Source: Rapana venosa | Lineage: Eukaryota > Mollusca > Gastropoda > Neogastropoda > Muricidae | DNA length: 64,000 bases | Direction: 5' to 3' | Assembly (NCBI GenBank): GCA_028751875.1 | Contig: CM054140.1 | Span: 50,603,214 to 50,667,213, forward strand | Shown here: positions 10,422 to 21,762 of the stretch, one piece after another | How positions within the stretch are numbered: the stretch's first letter is position 1 | Layout: every line of letters begins with the position of its first letter | Notes under the pieces: model-generated | Database searches by the model: none | What the model was told of the DNA's origin: nothing | The model's input: the letters and a program-made list of their open reading frames with translations, nothing else | Made by a program: the position numbers and the translations under genes

Positions 10422-12466
10422 CATCCAGAGTGCGACAATTTGATAAAAAGTTGTTTTTATTGTTTATCCAAGGTGAAATACTGAACATGTTGAGAATGAC
10501 ACTCTGCACAGTACTGTGTGCGTCAGCTGATGCTAGTTTCTTCCCTCAACGAAGAGACTGTCTTCCAGAACATTCAGGCTCCAACTATCAAGCTTGTGTA
10601 TCAAGTTCTTTCAAAGTCTTTGCAAGATTAACAGTACTATGAAGTTCGCGAATGCAAGATAGAGAAGAATGCTGATGGCTGCCCGGCCAGCCAATTCAAA
10701 CTTTTCTGACTTTGTGAGATGCCTTTCCCTCTCTGTCAGTACTACGTTTTCCATGAGCTTTGTCACACTCCTCCAGCTGACATCGGGGCTTTCTTCTAGC
10801 TTCCTCACTGAAAACTTCAAATCCTATTCGTGATCCTACAGATTAAGTACTGCCACTTGCTACCATCAGGTACCAACCCCTCTATGGAGTACCAACAGTG
10901 ATATGAACATGGAGATATCTGAACACTGCTAAAAGGAAAGTTAAAGCGTAAATATATAATCTAAAACAACTTGATAGTTTAAGATATCGTATGTAGCTTT
11001 CTTCTTTAATTTCAGGTGGCTAACCAAGGCTACCTTATAAAGCTAACAACGAGTACAACGGACCAGAAAGCTGCGGGAAGTACCTTTCTAGATTTTCCTC
11101 AAAACTCCCCTTTTCTACCTCTACTTGTGTTTCATTAATGACAGCTGCTTTCACTGAGAGACACAATAAACAGACACAAACAAACAGAATATACTGTGCA
11201 CTTCTTTGGCTGTTTTGAGTTGAAAAAGAAAAGGAAAAGGACCAGTTCCAGCTACTGGCACTGTGGAGTTGTATGTGGCTAGATTTCTCTGAATGTCCTT
11301 GAGGCGATATGTGAAAGACAACTGATACACGTCAAATCAATTTAAACTTTTCAGACTTTTAGTTTGAATCTCCTCTTTTTTTCAAAGAAGATCCTAGACA
11401 TAATGTCTGCCATGCTTATCTCAGCTGTCAGTATGCAATTCTAGCTCTCTCACACAACTTTAGATCCTTACAATGATCTGCTAGACCATGCCCTGTGACT
11501 TGTCATGATCTTGTCAGAAAGCTCTTACAGACCACCGAGCTTAAACAAGTGAAAGCTGTTCAATAAAAAACAACATTAAAATGTAAAAGTACTTAAAGAT
11601 ATACCAATTTAAGATACCTTTTCAGCTTTACTCTCTAATTATATCTGGCAAACTATTCAGTCGTGGATTAAACAGCTATTAAGAATAACGGCAATACTTA
11701 AAACCTTGGTCTGGCATTGTTCAGAGTTGCCAGCATTCCCGTCACTCGTGATGGCTTTTTCAGTATCTGTTACCTCAACAACTACAGTGAGCACTGACAG
11801 ACACGGCGGCCAATACACAAGATTTTGTTCCAGGCATAGGAAAGAACCCAAAGCTGTTAGAACAGTCGAGCTATTTCTGGACCAACATCCCTAGGAAGGC
11901 CTTGCCAGATTAGGGAGGGATTTCCACGTGCCACATCCATGACACAGGAGAGGAGTGTACAATATCAAGTTGATTTCCACTTTTCCTGCTCTCTGGCTTA
12001 CTTCCCCGCTTTTCAAGGGCAACCCAAACACAACTTCTGTCAGGATTCTTCAAGGTGTTTGCACATTTTGATTTTAGCTTTATATTCCACTTGACATCCT
12101 CACAGCAACCTTCTGGACACTGCAGTTTTCATAGCGCGTGCATGCGTGCGCATGTGCGTGTGACGTTAAGCACGGGGCCGGGTACTCTGAATAAGTCTCA
12201 AGTAAGCAGAAAGAAAATAACCCTTTTACAATGGTAATAGTTTTGCTTCTTCTCAAATCCAGTTTGTTAAATGACCATACTCTAGGTTCCGTGTTTTTCT
12301 TTGTTTTGTTTTGCTGTGCTTTTGATGGCTGTAGACATCCCTGCTGTTACACATTACGATCACAGTCTCTTCTAATAGCATTTTCATTAAAATTGTGAAA
12401 TTTCTCTACTATTCCTTCAATAAAGACTGATTTCAAGATACGTATCAACTTTGTCATAGAGTGCAC

Positions 12467-12468
<2 letters not shown>
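10419..12468. other. Unannotated DNA, possibly single-copy
   Basis: The longest stretch in the left half without a recognised repeat. A 69-codon minus-strand frame at 10611-10820 ends in a hydrophobic segment (ISILLYLAFANFIVLLIL), but I recognise no family and see no supporting exon structure. Two blocks near 10943-11020 and 11575-11660 look weakly alike (TTTAAGATA, then AGCTTT, then TTTAATT/CTAATT), perhaps an old duplication. Confidence 0.4.
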
Positions 12469-12531
<63 letters not shown>

Positions 12532-12556
12532 TGCGTGCGTGCGTGCGTGCGTGCGA
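12469..12556. repeat. (TG)n then (TGCG)n microsatellite
   Basis: About 30 TG units grading into GTGC/GTGCG units. Confidence 0.95.
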
Positions 12557-12960
12557 GTGTGCATGTGTGCGGGGAGAGAAACAGAGGGAGAGAGACAGAG
12601 AACGTGCGCGCGTTAAAAAATGTTTTCTTGGTCACCTGGGACTTTATAATTATTATTGCAATAATAAACACAGCAAGACCTTGTTCACTTAGGAGTAATT
12701 TGCTTTTAACAACAACAAAAAACACGAAAAAGTGAAAACAAAACCTGCCAAAGAAAATGGATAGAGACAAGGCAGTGGGAGAGTGAGTGAGGAGAGGAAG
12801 TTTAGACAAAGAAAACAAAGGAAAACATGCGCAGGGGTATGGGAAGAACAGGAAAGAGGGAAAGAAAGAGAATCCGGAAAAAGAGACGACGAAGATGATG
12901 ACAAAGAAGAAGAAGAGGAAGGAAAAGCTGTAGCAGTTTTAAATTCCGTAAAAAGACAAT

Positions 12961-13260
12961 TGAGGGGACGGGATAGCTCAGTGGTCGGAGCATTCGCTTT
13001 CCCCCAGCCAAGTTAAGCAGCGTCGAGAGTGGTTACCAGTTGGATGGGTGACCGTTTGCGCGCCTTGGCTTCAGTACAGTTCCCCCAGTTCACCCAGCTG
13101 TAAATGGGTACCTGCCCTCTTTAGGGTCAGGGAAGGTAAAGCAGCGAGGGAGAGGAGATGGGCGCCGCCCTCAATATGCTGGCCCTAGAGAAGTGAGGTC
13201 TCTGACGCCTCGCTCCCCTACGACCTTATAGGTTATGGGACTCCTTTACCTCCTTTACCT
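12961..13260 (+). mobile_element. tRNA/5S-type SINE, copy 2 (best preserved)
   Basis: A 300-bp SINE flanked by a perfect 12-bp TSD, TAAAAAGACAAT (12949-12960 and 13261-13272). The head GGGGACGGGATAGCTCAG has a tRNA A box TAGCTCAGTGG (12974-12984). Instead of a tRNA B box, positions 13010-13064 resemble the 5S rRNA internal control region: TTAAGCAGCGTCG, TGGTTA and TTGGATGGGTGACCG, in 5S order and spacing. The body has the inverted pair ACCCA/TGGGT near 13095-13113. The 3' end is hairpin GACC-TTATA-GGTT (13222-13234), ATGGGAC, then repeated CTTTACC. Transcription would be by RNA polymerase III (known for both promoter types). Copies at 2111-2400 and 54831-54929 belong to the same family. Confidence 0.93.
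12974..13064 (+). promoter_or_regulatory. Hybrid pol III internal promoter of the SINE
   Basis: A tRNA-type A box (12974-12984) is followed by a full 5S-type control region: box A-like TTAAGCAGCGTCG, an intermediate element around GAGAGTGG, and box C-like TGGATGGGTGACCG. By my recollection of the metazoan 5S consensus, about 36 of 45 positions match. Function is inferred from sequence only. Confidence 0.7.
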
Positions 13261-13393
13261 TAAAAAGACAATCCAGTGTGCACAGACGTCTCTGTTCTTG
13301 TTCAGCACTTAGGAAATACAGGTTTCACACTGGACATGGCCAATCACGGTACGTGCTCATCTTTCCAATCGGATGAAAAGCTTCTCTGCCACA

Positions 13394-13415
13394 GTGTGTG
13401 TGTGTGTTGTTGTTG
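13394..13415. repeat. (TG)n(TTG)n tail of LINE family G
   Basis: A short microsatellite abutting the 3' end of the LINE fragment at 13416; on the minus strand it reads (CAA)n(CA)n, exactly as at 2841-2926. Confidence 0.75.
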
Positions 13416-13701
13416 TCTTCGATTTTACGTCTGTTCACTCACAGTGATATTAGACGAGAAAGAAAAAAAAAATGTATACAAGGGGTGTATGATAATTGAG
13501 GTGGTTGTAGAGGCCCTACTGAAAAATGCGAGGGGGGAAAAGTAGTCTAATCATGAAAAGAAACCGTGCAAAGAAAAAGATACAATAAAAAGTATTTTAA
13601 AAAACCCCAAAAACATCACCGAAACAAAAAACATAAAAAGTGATTAACGTTAATGAAACTATAACAAATGTCCTATAGGACTATGCCAGAGACCTTTTGC
13701 A

Positions 13702-13704
<3 letters not shown>
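13416..13704 (-). mobile_element. 3' end of LINE family G, copy 2
   Basis: A minus-strand fragment with only the last codons of ORF2 (HIAKGLWHSPIGHLL, stop) and the 3' UTR. Its final segment (TCGTCTAATATCACTGTGAG on the minus strand) matches the copy at 2927-3500. It ends on the right at a (TG)n tract, where the element is 5'-truncated. Confidence 0.75.

Positions 13705-13795
<91 letters not shown>
13705..13795. repeat. (TG)45 microsatellite
   Basis: A near-perfect TG run sitting exactly between the 5' break of the family G fragment and the 3' side of the next LINE fragment. Confidence 0.97.
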
Positions 13796-13797
<2 letters not shown>

Positions 13798-13799
13798 GT

Positions 13800-14764
<965 letters not shown>

Positions 14765-15379
14765 TGTGCACACACAATCAGTGAAACGTATTGGAGAGAG
14801 GCTGAGCAGAGGCGTGTCTTTATCCCCGGAGGAGAACTCTGGCAGAAAGTGAGACAGCTTGGGCAGAAGTGACTCGAGAAACTCCACCAAAAGGAACGAT
14901 GGTAGACAGTCAAGAGAGCAAGATGTCGCTTGTCATTTCAAATCACTTTCTTCAAATGCTGCTCTGATATAGGATGAAAGGAAATAAGGTGTGAATGTGT
15001 GCAACAACAAAAGTAATGGACGGATCGCTGATTGAGAACCGAGGTCGAAATGTATAGCAGAGACTTTTTTATACCACTTTCAAGTCACGGCAGATTTCTC
15101 TGCGAGAAATTTGGGCTGCCCTCCACGGAGAGAGTGCGTCGCCACAAGGGGGAAATACTGACAAAACGTGCTTTGCAGTTGGTAAGGTTTCAAGGAGAGA
15201 GAGGTTGGCGAGGGCAGAGCTGTCTGCTTACAGCGAACAGCTTTGAGTAGTGATGGTAGCCTTGGAGAAGCAATAGCGTAGTTAAACGCTTTGAACAATG
15301 CAGGCAACAACATGTTTGGCAGCCAGAACCATTTACTTGTCAACTGTTAATTAAACCATTTTTTTCTGTGGAAATATAC
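14765..15379. other. Unannotated DNA with a weak LINE-like module
   Basis: On the minus strand around 14800-14930 a frame (VEFLESLLPKLSHFLPE) faintly resembles the segment just upstream of the reverse transcriptase fragment at 15380-15960 (GEFFGEFLPTLARSLEYF), and both are followed by CAAGATGT-type sequence. Otherwise I see nothing. Confidence 0.35.
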
Positions 15380-15960
15380 TAAGATATGATCAGAGAGGTA
15401 AGAGATTGAATATAAAGAAGAAAGAGAACACGTATTGAGCCTTGGGCTACACCAAAGGTAAGAAGATTTGGTTTTGAGCTAATGTTACTGACGATAACAA
15501 TCTGGAACATCTCTGAAAGACAAGTTCAAGAAGACGATGTAGAGGGATGAATTCTCAATCGTGTCAAAAGCTGCAGAGAGATCAAAAGGAGTTCAAGTTG
15601 ATAGGTCACCACGATCAAGAGTGAGGAGGATGTCATTTGTCACTTGTAGTAGCATTGCTTCAGTGCTGCAGTAGGGACGATGCGCAGCCTGAAACAGGAA
15701 AGGTAGATTGCTAGATTCAAATTAGAAAAGAGTTGATGAAAACTCTAAGATTTTAGACAAGTGATTAAGTATAGTCTGGTCTGTACTTCTTTAGATTTTT
15801 GGATCCAAAATAATTTTGTACTGAAGGGACTTCACAACTGCACTTTTAAAAAATGGTCGGAAATATTCCAGTGAGCGAGCCAGCGTGGGAAGGAATTCAC
15901 CGAAAAACTCACCAAAGAGAGAGAGGCCGGTAGATAGTTCAGAGAGCAAGATGTTGGCTT
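15380..15960 (-). pseudogene. Degenerate CR1/L2-type reverse transcriptase fragment
   Basis: Reading the minus strand in shifting frames gives LKKYRPD (near 15785), FDLSAAFDTIENSSL (near 15560-15590) and FGVAQGSI (near 15435-15455), in the order of reverse-transcriptase motifs in L2/CR1 LINEs (YRPVSNL, LLDLSAAFDTIDH, GVPQGSVLGP). There are many stops and frameshifts. It is an old fragment, distinct from the two better L2 copies. Confidence 0.7.
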
Positions 15961-16137
15961 TTTATTTCTTTCTGTTGATCCCCAGGCTCAATGCATCCAA
16001 TGAACGTCGCCGAGGGCGATACAGGCTGACTTCTCTGTCAGACCTATGAGGCTTTAGCTGTAAAAATCTTGAACACCATGCAATCCCAGCTGCCGACCGA
16101 TCCCTAGTAGCTTTGAAGAGTTAATGACATGTTGTAG

Positions 16138-16237
<100 letters not shown>

Positions 16238-16314
16238 ACTAGTTCTGTGATTTATTGTTCGCTATTGCAGTGCAATGTGATACCATGTGCAGTGGTGTCA
16301 ATAAGGCAAAGGGG

Positions 16315-16810
16315 AGTGGGGTGGAGTTGAACACAGCGTAGTGTAGTGTCACGTTGTGGAGTGGAGTGAAATGGAGTAGAGTGGAAAGGAGCAGAATGGA
16401 GTGTTTTTAGTATAACATTGTACATTACAGCGATTGATACTGCTCCTACTGTATAATTATTTTATAATCATTGGCATGTGCGTATGCGTGCTAAGTGTGT
16501 GCAGGCGTTAGTGCCTATGTGCTGTGTGTGTGCGTGTGCGTAGAATTTGAATTTTGTTGCTTTCTCTGTTAACTGTTTTCTGTTTACTGTTCTTATTCAT
16601 TGCTTGTAACCGACATGAATCTCTTGAATCTCTCTTTCCATTGAGATAGCAAAGTATTGGTAGTGGAGTGGAGTGTTTCATGTTGTATTGTGTTGTGTTG
16701 TGCAGTGCACTGAAGTACAATAAAATGCAGTGCAGTGCAGTGCAGTACAGTGGAGTGGAGTGGAGTGGAGTGGAGTGGAATGCGATGCGGTGCGGTGCGG
16801 AGTAGTTTAG
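16315..16810 (+). repeat. Dispersed GTGGA/GTGCA pentamer repeats
   Basis: Two clusters of five-base units: GTGGA/ATGGA-type around 16315-16402 and GTGCA, then GTGGA, then GTGCG around 16660-16805. Ordinary sequence lies between. A related GTGCA/GGGCA/GAGCA cluster is at 35161-35250. Confidence 0.85.
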
Positions 16811-18824
16811 TCTAGTGAGGGCTTGTAACATCTGTACTCCCTGCAGACTGGCACAAAGTATGAGTTACAGTGCACAACAGTGCCGTGTACTTTACCACCA
16901 ATCAATACGCATGTCATATAATGTGCTAATTCCAACTACAGTACTCAATCTTTCAAGACAGAGCCACAGGCCGTTTCTCTCCTTTGTTTAACAAAGAAGA
17001 AAAAAACCACTGACACTTTTTCACCCGTCCCCAACAAGAAACACAACCAAATTGCTTTCCACGATTAAACAAGCTGGTTTTGTTTAGCAATGAAAATAAT
17101 TCTTCCCAGAATAGACGTTGTAAGACTTCTCTTAAGCAAACACATTTGATCTTAATTGGGTGATAGAATCAGCACAAGCTGTGTTTGAAAGAAAGAGACG
17201 GACAAGCAGAACTAAAGAAATTAACAAATGTGCGCCTTGACAATGGAAAACTGTTGTGTCCGTGCACACGAGGATCATCCACGAAAGTGGATTGAGAGAG
17301 AGCCCCCTCCCTACCACCCCCCCCCCCCCCCCCTTCGCTTTAGAGCCTGCCTTTTCTGGGGAAGTTGGAACAGGCTCTGTATCTTTTGGTCGGCTGCTCA
17401 CAGCAGGCTCCGTTACACGGGTAACATGGAAACTAAATGAATGTACAAAACTACAGCACGTGAGTACTTATTGATTATCCTCGAAAAAGAAGAACTGATA
17501 TGAATTGAACTGAAGTGCTGGGCTACTTACAGTCATGTTCGAGCTGTGTGGGTGTTACCTAGTCACCATGTTGTCGTTTTTTCTAGCCTTGCAGGAAACA
17601 ATTCTCTCCCCCTTTGACCCTCTGGATCTCTGTCTCCAAAAGCAATACAGGACACATCTTGTATGAGAAAGTGTGACAACACTGGCATTGAAGTATCCCA
17701 CTTTGACAGGTTGAGGGAAGAATTTCATATACAAGTTCCTTTGTTTAAGGTGTTTGTGAGGGGACTCTGTCTCCCCTCTGCCTGAGCATTGGCGGCATCC
17801 ACCTCCCCTGAGATGACTGAGCAGATCTGTTCTCGTTCTCTGCATCATTTATTCCCCTTGCTTTTACTCGGCGATATATGAGGGGTTGCCTTGATTGGGC
17901 ACCGACAAACCGAATGCTTTCATGAGCTTGTTTGCTTTTTGCGTATACCGTCTTCCAAAATGGAGCTATTTCTCAATTTCAAACAGTTGTCGGATTTTTC
18001 TTTCAAGCCCTTAATGACAGCAAAAGAGCTGAGTTTTGTGAAGGGCACTCTGAATCAGCTACCTCCACAACCGGCCAACTGGTTGAAAATTCCACTCTTC
18101 CTTCAAATCTCCGTCTCCTAGTCGTTGGATATAAAATCATCTCCAGCAGAATTAGACTCCTTTACATCTCTGTCCCTTTCCTATACATGCTGACATTCGG
18201 CGTGGGTTCAATGATTGCAGAACCAGCCAATCACCTGAGCAGAAGTGCGGTACTGAGGAAGGGAGAATGGATGGCCGTGACCACTGGACATTCACTAACC
18301 ATGACGTCTGTTAACCTGCAAGGAAGCCATCCTACATGAAACCAGGCGGGACAAAATCACAACTGACGATCGTACAGCGTTTCATCTCCTGACCAAGTCC
18401 CTGAAGCTAAGGGCAACTACATGGCGGCAGAACAGGAAAAAGAAGGCATGCCGAGGAGTTGATGAGAGAAGAAAGACAACTGACGGAAGGGACCGCACAC
18501 AGAAAAAGGGTCGATAATAATCAAGATAAGATTAGAATGAAACGACAGTGAAGATGTGAACAAGGTAATATTTGAATACTTTTTAAAAATAAAAAGATGA
18601 AGAATGGGCGAAAAAGGCAGAAAATAAGCAAGAAAGAGGTGACAGAAAGAACAAAGAGGACAGAAGCCAACAAAAGGATAGAAAAGAGGAAATTCCCGGC
18701 ACAACACTTACAGATTTTAGGACTGCTATTTATTCTAAAGAGGCCCCTCGCATCCCTGTGGGAGAGAAATACTGAGGCAGACAAACAAAAACAAGAAAGA
18801 GATACAGGTAAAGGCAGACACAGA
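16811..18824. other. Unannotated DNA
   Basis: No convincing gene. A sliver at about 17100-17185 on the minus strand (CADSITQLRSNVFA) resembles the ITQLRLNVLPLKNN segment of the family F LINE and may be a tiny fossil of it. A 15-base C run lies near 17319. Plus-strand frames at 17891-18339 have no recognisable domain. Confidence 0.45.
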
Positions 18825-18852
18825 CAGAGAGAGAGAGAGAGAGAGAGAGAGG

Positions 18853-18906
<54 letters not shown>
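18825..18906. repeat. (GA)n microsatellite
   Basis: GA units with a GGGGAA interruption. Confidence 0.95.
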
Positions 18907-18908
<2 letters not shown>

Positions 18909-19087
18909 TGAACACTGAAAGTAATTCATAGTCATTAATAATACAGTCTTTTTGGCAAGGAGCACAGTATAAACGCAATTTAAGCAATATGTTGGTTTTT
19001 TTGCAACGAAGGAAAAATGATAAAGAGAAAAAGGAACCTCTAATAAATACATGTAACTGAATACATCCATTGTTGTCGCCAGCTTGC

Positions 19088-19088
<1 letters not shown>

Positions 19089-19144
<56 letters not shown>
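19089..19144. repeat. (CA)n microsatellite
   Basis: About 28 CA units, followed within 50 bp by a second GA-rich tract (19181-19230). Confidence 0.95.
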
Positions 19145-19146
<2 letters not shown>

Positions 19147-19254
19147 CACAAACACGCGCGCATGCGCGCGTTTAAGAGGAGAGAGTGAGGGGGGAGGAGA
19201 GAGAGAGGGAGAGAGGGAGAGAGAGGGAGGACAGCCGAGACCCATTTTATACAG

Positions 19255-19367
19255 AAATTTTCCAAGTAATTTCAATGGCTTCTCATTGTAGTGACCTTTT
19301 CTTCTCCCAAGAGCACAGAGCAAAAATGCAATACAACTTTCCACCGCTGAAATTAACTCTGGTGTAG

Positions 19368-19370
<3 letters not shown>
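19255..19370. repeat. Dispersed 115-bp repeat, copy 1
   Basis: Shares an ordered set of words with 35255-35371: ACAGAAA, TTTCAATGGCTTC, TGACCTTTT, CACAGAGCAAA and GCTGAAAT, ending GTGTAGCAG/GTGTAGTAG. The spacing is nearly the same. On the minus strand both copies end against a simple repeat, so this could be a short retroelement fragment. I do not recognise the family. Confidence 0.7.

Positions 19371-19373
<3 letters not shown>

Positions 19374-19431
<58 letters not shown>
19374..19431. repeat. (CT)n microsatellite
   Basis: About 29 CT units. Confidence 0.97.
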
Positions 19432-19433
<2 letters not shown>

Positions 19434-20254
19434 CGTGAGAAAGTTAAGGTCAAATCAAAGACAAATATTGATTTGTCCATGGTACACTGAATAAGCAAAC
19501 GCATGCTTTTTTATGAAGCCATCCAGACAAAATAGACCAAGAGAGCCTAATAAACTGAGCAGAACAGAAGTTAAGATTACCATTGCACACAAACGAAAGG
19601 AAACGAAACAAGCAAACCACCTTATCATCGTCGACTAAACAGCAGTAAGGCAACGACACGGCCAAACAGTGAATGTGTTGAAGTATGTGATAATGCATTC
19701 ACTACCCCCACCTCCTTCTCTTTAACCTGACCTCTCCCTCACACACATAATTATACACACTCGAGGGGGAAAGGGCATACAATTATGCCCACCTGATAAT
19801 AGGTACCCATAAGAAAAGTCGTGCATACATGAATGCTAAAGCACCTCGTCAAATATCTATTACAGCAGAACTACGAGTAATATTGTAGAAACATCTGAAA
19901 AAGAAAGCCTTTCTTGAACGAGAAACTGATAAGAATAGTGTTCATAAACTTTCTGTGCTTTGCACATAAGATACTTTTTTCTTGAAAAAAATTCTCACCG
20001 TAATACATTTCAAAGATGCTGACAGATTATTCCTCAAATTTTCACCTGATTAGATAAAACGTTGATTTAAAAATATATTTTATGGGTCTTGGAAGTGACC
20101 GTGTTAAAGAAATGAGTAATCTAAAGGGGTACACTTCTGTTGACAACATTGTACATGGCCATTGTTTTGCTGTAAAAAAAAATAGCCTATGAAAAGTCAG
20201 TCAGCAATGTTTTCTAATCATTAGAAGTTACAGAGTTCGACTTGTGAAACCCTA
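19432..20254. other. Unannotated AT-rich DNA
   Basis: No gene or repeat recognised. Confidence 0.5.
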
Positions 20255-21475
20255 ACCCACCAGATCCTGACATGGACTGTTCCCATAACCCACCAGATCC
20301 TGACATGAACTGTTCCCATAACCCACCAGATCCTGACATGAACTGTTTCCATAACCCACCACATCCTGATATGAACTGTTTCCACAGCCCACCACATCCT
20401 GACATGAACTGTTCCCATAACCCACCAGATCCTGACATGAACTGTTTCCATAACCCACCACATCCTGACATGAACTGTTCCCATAACCCACCAGATCCTG
20501 ACATGAACTGTTTCCACAGCCCACCAGATCCTGACATGAACTGTTTCCATAACCCACCAGATCCTGAAGTGAACTGTTCCCACAACCCACCACATCCTGA
20601 CATGAACTGTTTCGATAACCCACCACATCCTGACATGAACTGTTTTCATAACCTACCAGATCCTGACATGAACTGTTTCCATAACCCACCACATCCTGAC
20701 ATGAACTGTTTCCACAGCCCACCACATCCTGACATGAACTGTTCCCATAACCCACCAGATCCTGACATGAACTGTTCCCATAACCCACCACATCCGGACA
20801 TGAACTGTTTCCACACCAGATCTACAGAACTGTTCCCCAACCCACCAGATCCTGACATGAACTGTTTCCACAACCCACCAGATCCTGACATGAACTGTTT
20901 CCATAACCCACCAGATCTTGACATGAACTGTTTCCATAACCCACCACATCCTGACATGAACTGTTTTCATAACCCACCACATCCTGACATGAACTGTTTC
21001 CATAACCCACCACATCCTGACATGAACTGTTTCCATAACCCACCAGATCCTGACATGAACTGTTTCCATAACCCACCAGATCCTGACATGAACTGTTTCC
21101 ACAGCCCACCATATCCTGACATGAACTGTTTCCATAACCCACCAGATCCTGAAATGAACTGTTTCCATAACCTACCAGATCCTGACATGAACTGTTCCCA
21201 TAACCCACCACATCCTGACATGAACTGTTCCCACAGCCCACCATATCCTGACATGAACTGTTTCCACAGCCCACCACATCCTGACATGAACTGTTTCCAT
21301 AATCCACCGAATCATGATATGAACTGTTTCCATAATCCACCAAATCATGACATGAACTGTTTCCATAATCCACCAAATCCTGACATGAACCGTTTCCAAA
21401 ATTCACCAATCCTGACATGAACTATTTCCCTAGCCCATCAAATCCCGACATGGATTGCTTCCCTTATCCACCAAT
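20255..21475 (+). repeat. 33-bp minisatellite, about 37 copies
   Basis: The unit is CCCACCAGATCCTGACATGA plus ACTGTTTCCATAA. Variants alternate AGAT/ACAT and TTTCC/TTCCC. The plus strand has one long open frame (20272-21420, 382 codons) reading an 11-residue repeat MNCFHNPPDPD; the other two plus frames are closed in every unit. An in-frame TGA lies 24 bases before the first ATG and there is no signal peptide, so a complete gene is unlikely. The last units after 21290 diverge (AATCATGA variants). One shortened unit near 20815-20845 keeps the frame. Confidence 0.93.
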
Positions 21476-21520
21476 CCTAATTTGGATGATATAGCGTTTT
21501 TCGTATTGCAAGGTGTGAGG

Positions 21521-21727
21521 TACTGAAGTGTTGACAGTCACTTTGCAGTGATAAGGCGCCTTAGTATCAAAAGATGTACTTAATGTGATGTCAGTTGGTA
21601 ATTTACTTTATGAAAAAAGAAAAAAAAAGAGCTGTATGCGTTCTGTTCTTATTTTGCTAAGGCATTTTGACTTCAGGTCCACATTGTGACAAAGTACGTC
21701 ACGACACTTTGTCACAACACTTCAGTA
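21521..21727. mobile_element. Possible small inverted-repeat element (MITE-like)
   Basis: A perfect 13-bp inverted repeat, TACTGAAGTGTTG at 21521-21533 and its reverse complement at 21715-21727, encloses about 180 bp without coding capacity. The right end also holds a perfect 12-bp palindrome with a 10-base loop (TTGTGACAAAGT 21684-21695, partner 21706-21717). TA flanks are possible. I do not recognise the family, and a chance inverted repeat is not excluded. Confidence 0.4.
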
Positions 21728-21762
21728 TACTTACTTACTTACTTATTTACTTACTTACTTAC

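Noticed and set aside
9463..10509. His/Thr-rich and Cys/Val-rich frames
   Set aside because: Products of CA/TG low-complexity sequence.
10611..10820. 69-codon minus-strand frame ending in a hydrophobic segment
   Set aside because: No family recognised, no splice or promoter context, and length within chance expectation.
11000..11150. Possible splice acceptor (TTTAATTTCAG) followed by an open stretch beginning VANQGYLIKLTTSTT
   Set aside because: A single weak signal with no partner donor or homologue; kept only as a note.
12961..13080. Functional tRNA or 5S rRNA gene
   Set aside because: Only parts of each are present and the whole repeats as a 300-bp element with TSD, so it is a SINE.
16315..16805. 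Human satellite III-like GGAAT repeat
   Set aside because: Units are GTGGA/GTGCA with different composition, short and interspersed; no other vertebrate features.
20214..21418. Minus-strand frames rich in SGCGGLWKQF repeats
   Set aside because: Shadows of the 33-bp minisatellite; all three minus frames are open.
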